Assembly: GCF_011050055.1 (NCBI RefSeq)
Contig: NZ_DRGM01000133.1
Coordinates: 1-64,000, forward strand
Direction of reading: 5' to 3'
Length of the DNA stretch: 64,000 nt
Source: Pseudoalteromonas prydzensis
Lineage (GTDB): Bacteria > Pseudomonadota > Gammaproteobacteria > Enterobacterales > Alteromonadaceae
The translations under genes were made by a program, and so were the position numbers. Positions 27,304 through 37,057 of this stretch are shown piece after piece. The first letter of the stretch is position 1. Each line of letters begins with the position of its first letter. Below the pieces are notes generated by a model, which worked only from the letters and a program-made list of their open reading frames with translations, was not told the origin of the DNA and did no database searches.

Positions 27304-28248
27304 TTATTTGTTTATCTGGGTAAAGAGGGTTGCTTGGCTATTTAGCTTTTGTGAAATTTGAATTTCAGCTACTTTAGGCACGTTTTGCAGGCTGTAATTA
27401 TCGATTGCCCAGCTCAGCATTTTTTCAATACTTAGCTCAACTAGTTCAGGCGATGGGGCCAAACCCAAAAATTCAAATGCACTGAGCAGAGCAGGTTTAG
27501 GGTTGTCTTTGGCAATCGCTGGGGCATAGTTTTGCTTTGATAATTTAAAGCCAGGTTTAGCAACCGCTAATGGTAAATGCGCATACTGGGGGGCTGTGTG
27601 ATTTAACTGGTTAAATAAACTGAGTTGTCGAGCGGTCGGTTCAAGCAAGTCAGCGCCGCGGACAATATGAGTAATAGCTTGGTCAATATCATCTGCAACC
27701 ACCACTAGTTGATAAGCAAATAAACCATCGCTACGCTTTATTAAGTAATCTTCGTGGGCTAAATCTTGGCCTATATGCACCTCACCTTGGATGAGATCGC
27801 GATATTGGCATATGGCATGTTGCTGGATTAATCGCAATGCGCTGTGGTGTTGCGAGTGGTTTAAATGACGACAATGGCCTTGGTAAATTCCGCCAAGCGC
27901 TTTGATTTGTTTGCGTGAGCAGTGGCAAGCATAAATAAGTTGCTGGTTATTTAGATTATTAATGGTATGCGCATACAAGTCATGGCGCTGGGTTTGATAG
28001 ACAACGTCTTCATCCCAATATAAACCATAAGCTTCAAGGGTGGTTAGAATATCTTTGGCTGCGCCCTCAACAACACGTGTGGTGTCGATGTCTTCTATTC
28101 GGACTAACCAAGTACCTTGGTTGCTTTTCGCATCAAGGTAACTGCCCACAGCCGCCACAAGTGAACCAAAATGAAGTGGCCCAGAAGGTGACGGTGCAAA
28201 GCGACCGCGATAGTTGCGCACAGGCGCAGTAACGGCTGTGGTAGACAT
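27304..28248 (-). CDS. gluQ: glutamyl-Q tRNA(Asp) synthetase
   Basis: GltX-like enzyme lacking the anticodon-binding domain. It activates glutamate and attaches it to queuosine 34 of tRNA(Asp). 314 residues. The HIGH-type motif is GRFAPSPSGPLHFGSLVAA (about 15-33) and RIEDIDT follows. The zinc-binding segment has CHCSRKQI and YQGHC, and the KMSKS equivalent is KLSKQN (about 235). It starts 18 bp after dksA, the conserved dksA-gluQ arrangement of Gammaproteobacteria. The ATG context matches the dksA stop spacing. Confidence 0.94.
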   Translation of the reverse strand: MSTTAVTAPVRNYRGRFAPSPSGPLHFGSLVAAVGSYLDAKSNQGTWLVRIEDIDTTRVVEGAAKDILTTLEAYGLYWDEDVVYQTQRHDLYAHTINNLNNQQLIYACHCSRKQIKALGGIYQGHCRHLNHSQHHSALRLIQQHAICQYRDLIQGEVHIGQDLAHEDYLIKRSDGLFAYQLVVVADDIDQAITHIVRGADLLEPTARQLSLFNQLNHTAPQYAHLPLAVAKPGFKLSKQNYAPAIAKDNPKPALLSAFEFLGLAPSPELVELSIEKMLSWAIDNYSLQNVPKVAEIQISQKLNSQATLFTQINK

Positions 28249-28265
28249 TGATTAATTACTGATAA

Positions 28266-28709
28266 TTAACCACGTCCAGATTGTTTTTCTTTGATTTCCG
28301 CAAGTGTTTTACAGTCTACGCATAAATCTGCTGTAGGACGTGCTTCTAAACGGCGAATACCAATTTCAATCCCGCACGAGTCACAAAAACCAAAATCATC
28401 TTCTTTGATTAATTGAATCGTTTTTTCAATTTTTTTGATCAGTTTACGTTCGCGGTCACGAGTACGAAGTTCTAAAGAGAACTCTTCTTCTTGTGCTGCA
28501 CGGTCAACTGGATCAGGGAAGTTAGCTGCTTCGTCTTGCATATGCGATTTAGTGCGATCAACTTCATTGCGTAAATCGTTGCGCCATGCTTCCAAAATAG
28601 TTTTAAAATGAGTGCGTTGTGCCTCATTCATATACTCTTCGCCCGGCTTTTCCTGGTACGGTTCTAATCCGGCCTGAGCCAATAACCCTAATTTTTTTTG
28701 GTCTGGCAT
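28266..28709 (-). CDS. dksA: RNA polymerase-binding transcription factor DksA
   Basis: ppGpp cofactor that enters the secondary channel of RNA polymerase and mediates the stringent response. 147 residues. N-terminal segment, coiled coil (about 35-105, including [22 protein letters not shown] with the acidic tip residues) and C4 zinc finger ([18 protein letters not shown]...LCVDCK). AGGAGAAAG precedes the ATG. It is first in dksA-gluQ. The 225-bp gap to sfsA presumably holds its promoter; I saw no clear operator. Confidence 0.97.
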   Translation of the reverse strand: MPDQKKLGLLAQAGLEPYQEKPGEEYMNEAQRTHFKTILEAWRNDLRNEVDRTKSHMQDEAANFPDPVDRAAQEEEFSLELRTRDRERKLIKKIEKTIQLIKEDDFGFCDSCGIEIGIRRLEARPTADLCVDCKTLAEIKEKQSGRG

Positions 28710-28934
28710 AACTTTCTCCTAAATCCTTAATATAATGCCCAGCATGAGCCGGCGGCTATAAATAACAGAATCCTATGGCCTAGGCAAATTTATTTTCATT
28801 AATTAGTCTTACTTAAACCGCATCAATAAAATCAAAGAAGGTACAGCAAGTGATTTTTACACATCTCAAATTATAAATAAGTGCTTAAAAACTTGCCTAG
28901 TTATATGGGCGAAAAAATGAAAAGCAAGGCTGTT

Positions 28935-29651
28935 TTAATTAAAAAGCAGTTTTTCTGCTAGTGTAATTTCATCGGTCGAAATGTTGGCTTTATAAGCAAG
29001 TACTTCAACGCCTTTGGTAATTGCAGAATCAAGTAATAGCGCGTACTTTTCATCGATATGTTTTGCCGCACTGACTTGGCTGATCCCTTCATGTAATACA
29101 GCAAACAATAAAACCGCTCGGTGACCTTGTTCAACCATTTCGATTAATTCGCGAATATGCTTTTGGCCACGTAGAGTCTGCGCATCCGGAAAATAGCCTT
29201 GTCCGCTAAGCGGGCAGTCTTGGCTCAGTAAGGTGACTGACTTAACTTCAACATAGCAATTTGGTCGGTTAGGCCCGCTGAGTAAAAAATCAATCCGGCT
29301 ATTTTCTTGGCCATATTTTACTTCGCTTTGTAGTTGCTCATAACCGCTTAATTGAGTAATTAAATTAGCGTGCAGGGCTTCTTCTACCAGTTTATTTGCC
29401 ACCACCGTGTTGACACAAATTAACTGCCCAAATTGATTTCGCGTCAGCTCTAGGGAGTGGCGGTATTTACGCTTGAGATTATCACTGGTTGAATAAAATG
29501 CGGCAAAATCAGGCTCAGCGCAGCCCGTCATTTTACCTGTGTTGGCACAATGAGCCGTAAATTCAGAACCATCCGCTAAGCGTAAATCGGCTAAAAACCG
29601 TTTGTAGCGTTTAATTAACCGGGCTTGTTGTAATGGCGTAGCAAATTTCAT
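28935..29651 (-). CDS. sfsA: SfsA family protein (sugar fermentation stimulation)
   Basis: A 238-residue SfsA protein. It has an N-terminal OB-like DNA-binding part ([28 protein letters not shown]) and a C-terminal nuclease-like fold with VEVKSVTL and [17 protein letters not shown]. coli SfsA is a DNA-binding protein that raises maltose metabolism when overexpressed; its cell role is still unclear. Divergent from pepB. The position next to dksA is the same as in E. coli. Confidence 0.93.
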   Translation of the reverse strand: MKFATPLQQARLIKRYKRFLADLRLADGSEFTAHCANTGKMTGCAEPDFAAFYSTSDNLKRKYRHSLELTRNQFGQLICVNTVVANKLVEEALHANLITQLSGYEQLQSEVKYGQENSRIDFLLSGPNRPNCYVEVKSVTLLSQDCPLSGQGYFPDAQTLRGQKHIRELIEMVEQGHRAVLLFAVLHEGISQVSAAKHIDEKYALLLDSAITKGVEVLAYKANISTDEITLAEKLLFN

Positions 29652-29731
29652 TATTTAGTCTCATTCGGTTGGGAAGTTGTGTCAGCTATAGTAGACTCAG
29701 TGCTACTATTTAGTGCAAAGAGTATTCTAAC

Positions 29732-31027
29732 ATGTCTGAAAAATTTGTTGTTCAATTAAGCGAGCAGGGTGCTGCATCGCATTGGGGCGAAACCGCCACG
29801 TTATCTTTTAATGAGCACGGTGCAACCGTTCATTTAGCTGAGCAAGACACATTGGCGAATGTACAAAAAGCCGCGCGCAGTATCGCCAATCAAGGCGTTA
29901 AAAATGTCGTTCTCGCTGGTGATTGCTGGTGCACTGAAACGCAATGGGCATTTTATCAGGGGTTTGTATCACCTAAGTCATTACATGGTGTTGAATTTGC
30001 CGAAAATGCTAAAACAGATAGCCAAGAATTAGCCTCATTACTGCGCTCGGCTACCTGGGCACGTGAAATGATCAATGGCACGGCAGATGATATTTTCCCT
30101 GAAAGCTTGGCTGGTAAAGCCGCTGAATTTATTCAATCACTGGCTCCTGAGCATGTCAGTTACCAAATCATTAAAGGTGATGCGTTACTTGAGCAACAAT
30201 GGATTGGTATTCATGCTGTTGGCCGTGGTAGTGAACGCCCGCCAGTATTATTAGCGCTTGATTACAACCCAACGGGTGATGACAATGCGCCAGTGGATGC
30301 AGCGCTTGTTGGTAAGGGGATTACTTTTGACTCTGGCGGTTATTCCATTAAAGCCAGTGAAGGCATGCTCGGCATGAAATGCGACATGGGTGGTGCTGCC
30401 ACTGTTACTGCTGGGTTAGCGTTGGCTATTAGTCGTGGTATCAATAAACGCATAAAACTATTTTTATGTTGCGCTGAGAACCTTATTTCAGGCCACGCTT
30501 ACAAATTGGGTGATATTCTTACCTATAAAAACGGCACGACCGTTGAGATTGTAAATACCGACGCAGAAGGGCGTTTAGTCCTTGCTGATGGCTTAATGGC
30601 TGCTGGCGAAACTGGCGCACCACTTATTATTGATGCGGCAACACTGACAGGTGCCGCGCTGGTTGCCGTTGGTCAAGAATACAATGCTTTATTTGGCCTT
30701 GATAAAGAATTTGTGCGCGAAGTCGAAGGTTTTGCAGGACAAGAAATGGAAGCTGCATGGCCACTACCGCTTGAAAAATGGCATCAACAAAATTGCCCAT
30801 CACCGTATGCTGATACCGCAAATAGCCGCGCCCAAAAAGGTGGTGGTTATGGCGGCGCATCAAATGCTGCTGGTTTCTTATCGCGGTTTGTGCCAAATGA
30901 TGGCAAAGGCTGGGTGCATATTGATTTAGCTGCGGCATTTAATATGGGCAGCACCAGCCAGTGGGCGGCTGGCGCAACAACGGTTGGTATGCGTACCGTT
31001 GCGCGTACTTTACTTGAAAAAGCATAA
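29732..31027 (+). CDS. pepB: aminopeptidase B (M17 family)
   Basis: Cytoplasmic leucyl-aminopeptidase-family enzyme of 431 residues, matching PepB rather than the longer PepA. The C-terminal catalytic domain shows metal ligands in LVGKGITFDSGGYSIK (about 190-205), MKCDMGGAA and the family signature NTDAEGRLVLADGL (about 275-288). It removes N-terminal residues from peptides, including Cys-Gly. Monocistronic: its own promoter region divergent from sfsA, and a strong terminator follows. Confidence 0.94.
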   Translation: MSEKFVVQLSEQGAASHWGETATLSFNEHGATVHLAEQDTLANVQKAARSIANQGVKNVVLAGDCWCTETQWAFYQGFVSPKSLHGVEFAENAKTDSQELASLLRSATWAREMINGTADDIFPESLAGKAAEFIQSLAPEHVSYQIIKGDALLEQQWIGIHAVGRGSERPPVLLALDYNPTGDDNAPVDAALVGKGITFDSGGYSIKASEGMLGMKCDMGGAATVTAGLALAISRGINKRIKLFLCCAENLISGHAYKLGDILTYKNGTTVEIVNTDAEGRLVLADGLMAAGETGAPLIIDAATLTGAALVAVGQEYNALFGLDKEFVREVEGFAGQEMEAAWPLPLEKWHQQNCPSPYADTANSRAQKGGGYGGASNAAGFLSRFVPNDGKGWVHIDLAAAFNMGSTSQWAAGATTVGMRTVARTLLEKA

Positions 31028-31040
31028 CTTACAAATACTT

Positions 31041-31068
31041 AAAAAAGCGCCTCGATAGGCGCTTTTTT
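31041..31068 (+). terminator. rho-independent terminator after pepB
   Basis: AAAAAAGCGCCT and AGGCGCTTTTTT form a perfect stem with a 4-nt loop and a T run, 13 bp after the pepB stop. Confidence 0.93.
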
Positions 31069-31196
31069 ATTGTTTATTAATTACAAACTCAAACAAGCTT
31101 TTCTTATTTATTTACTGTAAAATCATGCCCCACTTTTGTCGTTCAAGGTTGCTTTAAATTACACTTGAATGATCTACTTACACTGGGGTTTCTATT

Positions 31197-31763
31197 ATGT
31201 CTGATAAGACTTACATCACGGCGCAGCAACTGCTCGAAGATTCTTTTCGCGTTGCGGCACAAGTTTACCAAGATGGTTTTCGTCCTGATTTTATAATCGG
31301 TATTTGGCGTGGCGGCGCTCCAATTGGTATCGCAGTGCAAGAGTACTATGATTATAAAGGTATAGAAACAGACCATATAGCAGTGCGCACATCTTCATAT
31401 TACGGCATCAATAAGCAAGCTAAAGAAATAAAAGTACATGGTTTGCATTATATTATCGAGAATGCCAATGCGGGTGATTCATTATTGATTGTTGATGATG
31501 TGTTTGACTCAGGACGTAGTATTTTTGCGCTTAAAGAGAAACTTTCAGAGCTGATGCGGTTAAACTTACCGCAAGATATTCGCGTTGCTTGCCCGTATTA
31601 CAAACCAAAAAATTCAAAAGTAGATATGAAGCCAGATTACTATATTCATGAATCAGAAGAATGGCTGGTATTCCCACATGAGCTGTCGGGTTTAACACCT
31701 GATGAGATTATCGCCGGTAAAACAGATTTAGTGAAAATACACGATATTTTATTAGCAAAATAA
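31197..31763 (+). CDS. type I phosphoribosyltransferase (hypoxanthine/guanine-like)
   Basis: A 188-residue cytoplasmic phosphoribosyltransferase. The PRPP loop SLLIVDDVFDSGRS lies at about residues 97-110 and the pyrophosphate loop GIWRGGAPIG at about 36-45. The C-terminal segment DYYIHESEEWLVFPHELSGL resembles the xanthine/hypoxanthine salvage branch, with a Trp that would stack on the base. It probably converts a purine base plus PRPP to the nucleotide. It is longer than E. coli Hpt, and the substrate cannot be fixed from sequence alone. Own promoter region and own terminator. Confidence 0.82.
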   Translation: MSDKTYITAQQLLEDSFRVAAQVYQDGFRPDFIIGIWRGGAPIGIAVQEYYDYKGIETDHIAVRTSSYYGINKQAKEIKVHGLHYIIENANAGDSLLIVDDVFDSGRSIFALKEKLSELMRLNLPQDIRVACPYYKPKNSKVDMKPDYYIHESEEWLVFPHELSGLTPDEIIAGKTDLVKIHDILLAK

Positions 31764-31780
31764 ATTTATTGAGAAAAAAT

Positions 31781-31807
31781 AAAAAAGGCCTTAACTAGGC
31801 CTTTTTT
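31781..31807. terminator. bidirectional terminator between phosphoribosyltransferase and yjbH-like gene
   Basis: AAAAAAGGCCT-taac-TAGGCCTTTTTT is a near-perfect stem with A and T runs on both sides, placed between two convergent genes. Confidence 0.92.
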
Positions 31808-31835
31808 GTTTATCAATAGCTAATTTAACACACTA

Positions 31836-33989
31836 TTATTTATAAGTTTCAAACGCTTCTTTTAATCGTGCAAGGTGAGCATAGACATAACTGCTCGACA
31901 TACGATCTTGGTTTAGGAAAGTATTATCGAGGTCGATAGACGATTTGAGTATTGTCGCACTACCAAAATCAAGCGCATTTTTTGATTCACCAATACGCGT
32001 ACTTACGCCGTGAGTCCAGCTCTTGGCTCCTTTGACTTGCCAATTACCTGCATTCATATCTTTACGTGATGTTAGTGGGATAGTAAACGAAATGCCCACT
32101 TTTTCTATGTTGGTATCACTGTATGATAATGCAATATTGGCATCACCAAACCAGAACTTAGTTTCTACTAAGTAGCCACTGTCGTCATTCCAAAATTGCC
32201 CACCAGTTACATGAAATGAAACGTCTTTTTCAGCCCATAAATAGCGATATGAAAAAACAGAATAGTCACGTTGATCGACGTTATAATCTTTATAATCAAA
32301 CACACCAAACTTAGCTTTTAACTTATGGCGACCAGCAGGGCTTTGCCACACGGTTTCATTGGTGATCCCCATAAAATCAAAATAGTCTTGGAATAAACCA
32401 ATTTGCGTTTGGTTATAGATATTAAACGGCAACGCAAAGGTTTGATAGACAATCGCGCGCTTGATGCCAGTCTCTTGGCGGGCATTGGTGAATGCTTTGC
32501 CTTCTTCAAAATGATCTGTGTTAGCAACATTAACTTGGCCGGTAATATTGACGCCAGCACCTTGCCAAAGCGGCATGTGTAAATCGGCTTGTAATGCTAA
32601 TGAATAATCGTATACACCAAGTTCTGTGGCATAAGTTGATGCTAAAGAAGGGGTAAATGATAGTCGTGGTACAAAGTAAGGGCTGGTGTTTGGGGCATTA
32701 TCCGCCCAATTTACTACTTGCGTACTTTCATCACTAAATTGCGTGCTGATCATTAAATCTGGAGTAATATTTTCATCAATAAAGCGGCGATAATTATTCA
32801 AATTCCCATTTACTTGTAGTAACGGGATATCTTGTTTTGATAAGCGAACTATAAATTCATTATTACCATCAGAGAAACTCTCGGTAATGCGGCCTAATAC
32901 CAGCCCTAATGCATCAATTTCATTACGATTAAATACCGAGTTCTCAAATTCAACAATGATTTGATTATTCTGAGTTATACCAACGCGGATATTTTCAAAA
33001 CCATCATTGATTAAGCTGCTTTTAAGGGTATGGATTTGCTGAATATTATTTTGCTTTGTTGGAACAGGTTGAGTTTGCTGAGCTGCTAAAGCATTTACAG
33101 GTATCGCTTGCGGCGGTTTAGTGATTGGCTCAATAGCTGGACTTGTCGACGGAGTAACCGTAGCTCTCGCTTGTTGATTTTTATTCTCAGATAACTTAAC
33201 TGTTGTTAACGGTTGCGGTGCGGGTTGTGGCTTTTCGTAGTTAGCTTGTGCTTCATCGCTGAGTGGCATGCTGATATTGATACCCCAATAGGTATCATCG
33301 TCAGCTAACTCAGTATTAGAATAAAAGCGACTATTAAATGATACTGTCGCAATATCGTAAAGCCATTCTTTTGGTACCGTAATACGAGCACCTACATTAA
33401 ATGCTTCTGCATCGTGTTCAGCGAGTACAGCAAGCCAAGTGAACGGTTGATATTCAATACCGGCAAACACGCCGTCAAGTTGGCCTGTAAGCGTGTCTGA
33501 TGCGCCAATACCGGCACTAAAGCGAAAATCCCACCATTGCTTAGAGGCAACAGCATAAAACGCTTCATAGTTATTGGCAGCCCCTCCAACATCTTTTGCA
33601 CCAACAGCAACATTAAACCAATCTTTCGGTATAAACGGAATCTGGTACTTTGCGTTAAATGATAAATCACGGATTTGACCTTTGCTGTCATAACTAAATA
33701 AATTGTCATGCATCGACGATGAAGTAATTCGGCCAGTAACCTCTAAGCCATCAAAAAGTCCTGCAGAAAAAGTGAAGTTATGACCATCCGTGTACTTGCC
33801 TTTAATTTCTAGTTGATTGCTGTAGCCTATATCAACGGTACCTTTATCCATCACCTCCGCAGAAGGTGTATGAAAAAGTCCGGTAAAGCCGTTATACGCA
33901 ATGCCGTGAGTCATTGTCTCATCGGCAAGTAATGGTGAGCTTACAGTAAGAGCGCAAACCGTTGCTAAAGTTGTTTTTTTATTTATCAC
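31836..33989 (-). CDS. YjbH-domain outer-membrane protein
   Basis: A 717-residue exported protein of the YjbH family (exopolysaccharide-associated outer-membrane proteins). A GTG at 33989 gives a clean signal peptide ending SSPLLA; a TTG four codons upstream is an alternative. The N-terminal barrel-like part (HGIAYNGFTGLFHTPSAE, beta strands to about 240), a Gln/Pro/Thr-rich linker (about 255-320), an OmpA-like-fold stretch (about 325-400) and a second C-terminal barrel region are visible. In E. coli yjbH ends yjbEFGH; here yjbEFG are absent, so its partner is unknown. No clear ribosome site was seen. Confidence 0.85.
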   Translation of the reverse strand: MINKKTTLATVCALTVSSPLLADETMTHGIAYNGFTGLFHTPSAEVMDKGTVDIGYSNQLEIKGKYTDGHNFTFSAGLFDGLEVTGRITSSSMHDNLFSYDSKGQIRDLSFNAKYQIPFIPKDWFNVAVGAKDVGGAANNYEAFYAVASKQWWDFRFSAGIGASDTLTGQLDGVFAGIEYQPFTWLAVLAEHDAEAFNVGARITVPKEWLYDIATVSFNSRFYSNTELADDDTYWGINISMPLSDEAQANYEKPQPAPQPLTTVKLSENKNQQARATVTPSTSPAIEPITKPPQAIPVNALAAQQTQPVPTKQNNIQQIHTLKSSLINDGFENIRVGITQNNQIIVEFENSVFNRNEIDALGLVLGRITESFSDGNNEFIVRLSKQDIPLLQVNGNLNNYRRFIDENITPDLMISTQFSDESTQVVNWADNAPNTSPYFVPRLSFTPSLASTYATELGVYDYSLALQADLHMPLWQGAGVNITGQVNVANTDHFEEGKAFTNARQETGIKRAIVYQTFALPFNIYNQTQIGLFQDYFDFMGITNETVWQSPAGRHKLKAKFGVFDYKDYNVDQRDYSVFSYRYLWAEKDVSFHVTGGQFWNDDSGYLVETKFWFGDANIALSYSDTNIEKVGISFTIPLTSRKDMNAGNWQVKGAKSWTHGVSTRIGESKNALDFGSATILKSSIDLDNTFLNQDRMSSSYVYAHLARLKEAFETYK

Positions 33990-34102
33990 GTTGTTAACCA
34001 AAATAGATTAAAGTTAGGCTTTAAATCCTTAAAGCCAGTCAGTAGTTTTACTGTAGCAAGAAATACTGAAAACAAGAAGTAACTATAATATCTAACCTAT
34101 AA

Positions 34103-34128
34103 AAAAGCCGCGCAATTGCGCGGCTTTT
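34103..34128 (-). terminator. rho-independent terminator of the large lipoprotein gene
   Basis: A perfect palindrome, AGCCGCGCAATTGCGCGGCT, is flanked by A and T runs 27 bp beyond the lipoprotein stop. It separates that gene from the yjbH-like gene on the same strand. Confidence 0.92.
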
Positions 34129-34154
34129 AGAGTTTATTTAGTCGTTGTTACTAA

Positions 34155-36044
34155 TTAGCTGCCGCCAGTAGTACCAGTGCCAGTTACTGGTACGGTTTCA
34201 ACTTCACACGTTACTGGAATATCAAACGTTGCTGCAGTTGCATTTGCTGCTACGTTAGTTGATATCCAATTACCAGTGTTGTAATCATAGTAGTTCGCTG
34301 TATAAGACGCACCTTGCTCTAACTTAACAGAGAAAGTTCCTGTTGAGTATATTGATTGTAGGTAAGAATTATTTTTGAACAATGCTACAATAGCTGGAGT
34401 AGGCACAGGAGCAGTGTTTACATCAAAGTCTGCTGTGTTGCTACATACTAATTGTGTTTTTATTTGCTTAGTTACAATTGTTGGTGGAGCAATTGTAAGA
34501 GTTAGATCTTTATCTTGTAAATCACAGATATTGCTTACAGATAGTGCAGATGGAGCGCCATCAGTGTTAGTTGATAAGCCATCTAATACGTTTTCACCAT
34601 CACGTAATACTTTCATTTTTACAGGGAAACCAGGAGGGTTATAAATTGTTGCTGACGAATAATCACCAGTATAACTTGTCAGAACACGTCTATAACCATT
34701 GATTTCAAGAACAAGTTTAGTTTCTGCAATATTAGCAGAATCTGTATTATCCAGGATGTTGAATTTTACACTTGAACATTTATTGTTGTTGAAGTAATCA
34801 AGGTTCCAGTAAGATAAGTGATTTACATCAACAGATACATCAAATGTTGACGCATTACCGCTATCAGTTACTTCCCCGTAGCTTTCGAATCCCCATTTAC
34901 CAACTTCTTCATCGTAGCTCCAAACTGGGAAAATATCACCAGCGGCAATTTTACGAGCTACAGGAGCTGCAACTGTACATACGCCATTTTTAAAGCCATT
35001 TGCTTCAGCGTAGGCTGCGATATCAGCTGTACCAGCTGGTAAAGTTACAGGACAAGGGTTCGATGTTTTCTTATCTACCTGCATAGCAACAGTAATAGAG
35101 TTACCTTCACCAAATGACTTAACTTTCTTACCCGCATCGTCAACTAACTCAATAGCAACAAAGCCACCAGAAGTGAATGAACCTTCAACTTGCTCAGTAC
35201 TGTTAGGATCAGATGCTACAGATAGAGCTAGACCACCAGGAAATGCATCTAACGATGATGAAGTGGCAGCAGCTGATTCAGCTTCTTCATCATTACGTGT
35301 TGCTTCATTCGCAAAGTAGGCAACTGTCATTTTTGGAACGGTCGCTAATGCTGTACCATCTTTATCTAGGAATTGCGTGCCATTTTTAATTTTAACTGTT
35401 GAGCCACCAACTGCAACACCCGCTTTGTTGATTGTTTGTGGTAGAGCGATTTCTGTTTTATCGCCAGAAACTGATAAACCAGAAGTTGGATCATACGATA
35501 CAGTCGTATTCTCTCCTTCAGGTACAAGTTCTTCTAGCGCTTTGGTATCAGCAACAATTGCAACATCAGAATCCGCTAGAGTGCGAGGTGTTAAGCGAAT
35601 CTCTTGTGCAACTACGTTATCTGTAGTTGACAGCGTTAATGTACCTGAGTTATTTAAAAATCCATCAGCAGAAATAACATAGTCATAGCTGATACCATCA
35701 GTAGGGATTGAGCCTACTGTAAAAGCAAATGAACTTGCAGTTGTTGACTTGTCTGCATCAGTTAAAGCATTACCCGCAGCAGTTAAAAGGCCGTCTTCAG
35801 ATGAAGTGAAGCTAATCATAGCTGTTACCGTGTCAGCTAAAGGTGCACCATTAATATCTACGATATTAACCGTTACCGAGCCAGCTTGAACTTCAGTAGC
35901 TGTAGGAGGTACAGCAACGTCTTGCGTTGGAACAGGTGGCGCAACGTAATCATTATTATCGTTGTCGCTAAAACAAGCACTTAAGCTTGCAGTTAGACCA
36001 AGTGCAAGAGCTAGCTTGGTGAGCTTGAATTTATTATTTCCCAT
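34155..36044 (-). CDS. large lipoprotein with Ig-like and CILP/FAM171-like segments
   Basis: A 629-residue predicted lipoprotein: lipobox LSAC with lipid Cys C24, then an Asp/Asn-rich spacer and Pro-rich linker. An Ig-like/Big-type segment follows (about 55-150: GSVTVNIVDINGAPLADTVT). Around residues 385-440 the pattern IFPVWSYDEEVGKWGFESYG ... VNHLSYWNLDY resembles the CILP/FAM171-type module of extracellular proteins. The C-terminus is Thr/Gly-rich (TGTGTTGGS). Function unknown; a surface-exposed adhesion or matrix protein is plausible. GAAAGGT precedes the ATG. It lies next to the YjbH-like gene but behind its own terminator and promoter region. Confidence 0.75.
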   Translation of the reverse strand: MGNNKFKLTKLALALGLTASLSACFSDNDNNDYVAPPVPTQDVAVPPTATEVQAGSVTVNIVDINGAPLADTVTAMISFTSSEDGLLTAAGNALTDADKSTTASSFAFTVGSIPTDGISYDYVISADGFLNNSGTLTLSTTDNVVAQEIRLTPRTLADSDVAIVADTKALEELVPEGENTTVSYDPTSGLSVSGDKTEIALPQTINKAGVAVGGSTVKIKNGTQFLDKDGTALATVPKMTVAYFANEATRNDEEAESAAATSSSLDAFPGGLALSVASDPNSTEQVEGSFTSGGFVAIELVDDAGKKVKSFGEGNSITVAMQVDKKTSNPCPVTLPAGTADIAAYAEANGFKNGVCTVAAPVARKIAAGDIFPVWSYDEEVGKWGFESYGEVTDSGNASTFDVSVDVNHLSYWNLDYFNNNKCSSVKFNILDNTDSANIAETKLVLEINGYRRVLTSYTGDYSSATIYNPPGFPVKMKVLRDGENVLDGLSTNTDGAPSALSVSNICDLQDKDLTLTIAPPTIVTKQIKTQLVCSNTADFDVNTAPVPTPAIVALFKNNSYLQSIYSTGTFSVKLEQGASYTANYYDYNTGNWISTNVAANATAATFDIPVTCEVETVPVTGTGTTGGS

Positions 36045-36173
36045 AATCGTTACCTTTCTTTCCTTTCTCTTTAAAGTAAACAGACTTAATTGCAGTTCTA
36101 TAAATGTACCGAAGCACGCACCAGATCAGGCTTGCACCTATAATACAATAATTAGTTAATCAAGGATAAGCGC

Positions 36174-36208
36174 ACATTATATATACGTCAAGTGAACATT
36201 ATATATAC
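36174..36208 (-). promoter_or_regulatory. duplicated promoter-like 13-mer upstream of the large lipoprotein
   Basis: ACATTATATATAC occurs at 36174-36186 and again at 36196-36208, 22 bp apart. On the minus strand each reads GTATATATAATGT, containing a TATAAT-like -10 box. They sit 130-165 bp before the lipoprotein ATG. They could be two staggered promoters or two binding sites on the same DNA face. The rest of the 36045-36400 gap shows no gene; the long leader after 36174 may be regulatory. Confidence 0.4.
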
Positions 36209-36400
36209 TTTCATTAATTAAATAAGAAAATTGTTACCGGCGTAATGTAAAAAATCTCTTAGTTAATTTTTGCTGAGTTAGCGCGGCCTTGTTGTCGGGT
36301 TACTATGCTAAAGTAGTAGGCTGCGGTTGTAAATGTAAATAGTTGCATTTTAGGCAGTTAAACGTTGTTCTTTTCGGCTGAATTTTACTGTGAGTCAACG

Positions 36401-37057
36401 TCATAGCTGTGAAAAACTGTCTACGTAATCACTCAATTTATCCAAATCTACCGCTTTTAGTCCATCGTTTGAGCGCGCGACTAAACCTTTTTCTACTAAT
36501 TCGGAGACTACGCGGCGATAAGCGCGTTCGGTGGTTGCAAAACGTTCGGCTTCGGCATTGACGGTCGGATATGCTCGTAGCAGTGTTGGGTTGTTATTTT
36601 CTGCACGTAATAAGCAGTCTTTAGCAATATTGTAACCTAATGGTAGTAGCAGCTTGTCTAAGTTGATTTTTTGGTTTTCTTGAAACTTAGCGGCAATCGT
36701 TTGTGCCGTGTATAAACTGAGTTCTGGTTTTTCAAGTAACAAGGCGCGCCAGTGTTTCAGCTCTATTAAGTTATAGCTAACATCACTAAAGCAGGTAACT
36801 GTATAAATACAAGGATTGTTGTTTAGCGCTTCAATCTCACCAATCAGGGTGTTGTTGCAATCAAGCTGACCCAACAGCAAGCGGCGGCCATTACCTACAT
36901 CATAACTAAACGATATAGTACCGCTTCTGACCAATACTAATTTACTAAGAGGTTGATCTTGGTGGATCAGTACTTCTTTTTTTGATTGTTGATAACGACT
37001 GCCAGCAAACGTAAGTAGCTGCTCGACCAGGTAACTAGAAAAATGATATTGAAACAT
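36401..37057 (-). CDS. Crp/Fnr-family transcriptional regulator
   Basis: A 218-residue regulator from ATG 37057, which GAAGGG precedes; the frame opens two TTG codons earlier. The N-terminal cyclic-nucleotide-binding beta-roll (about 15-125; VLVRSGTISFSYDVGNGRRLLLGQL, IGEIEALNN) lacks the PRSALAR-type cAMP-binding arginine signature, so the ligand is unclear. It has a dimer helix and a C-terminal winged helix (EAERFATTERAYRRVVSELVEKGLV). There are no Fnr-type Cys clusters. It resembles the YeiL branch of the family. It lies upstream of the large lipoprotein on the same strand and could control it. Confidence 0.82.
   Translation of the reverse strand: MFQYHFSSYLVEQLLTFAGSRYQQSKKEVLIHQDQPLSKLVLVRSGTISFSYDVGNGRRLLLGQLDCNNTLIGEIEALNNNPCIYTVTCFSDVSYNLIELKHWRALLLEKPELSLYTAQTIAAKFQENQKINLDKLLLPLGYNIAKDCLLRAENNNPTLLRAYPTVNAEAERFATTERAYRRVVSELVEKGLVARSNDGLKAVDLDKLSDYVDSFSQL

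Noticed and set aside
36045-36173. Possible cyclic-di-GMP riboswitch in the large lipoprotein leader
   Set aside because: No GGCAAACC-type core or tetraloop-receptor arrangement could be found; only weak hairpins are present.
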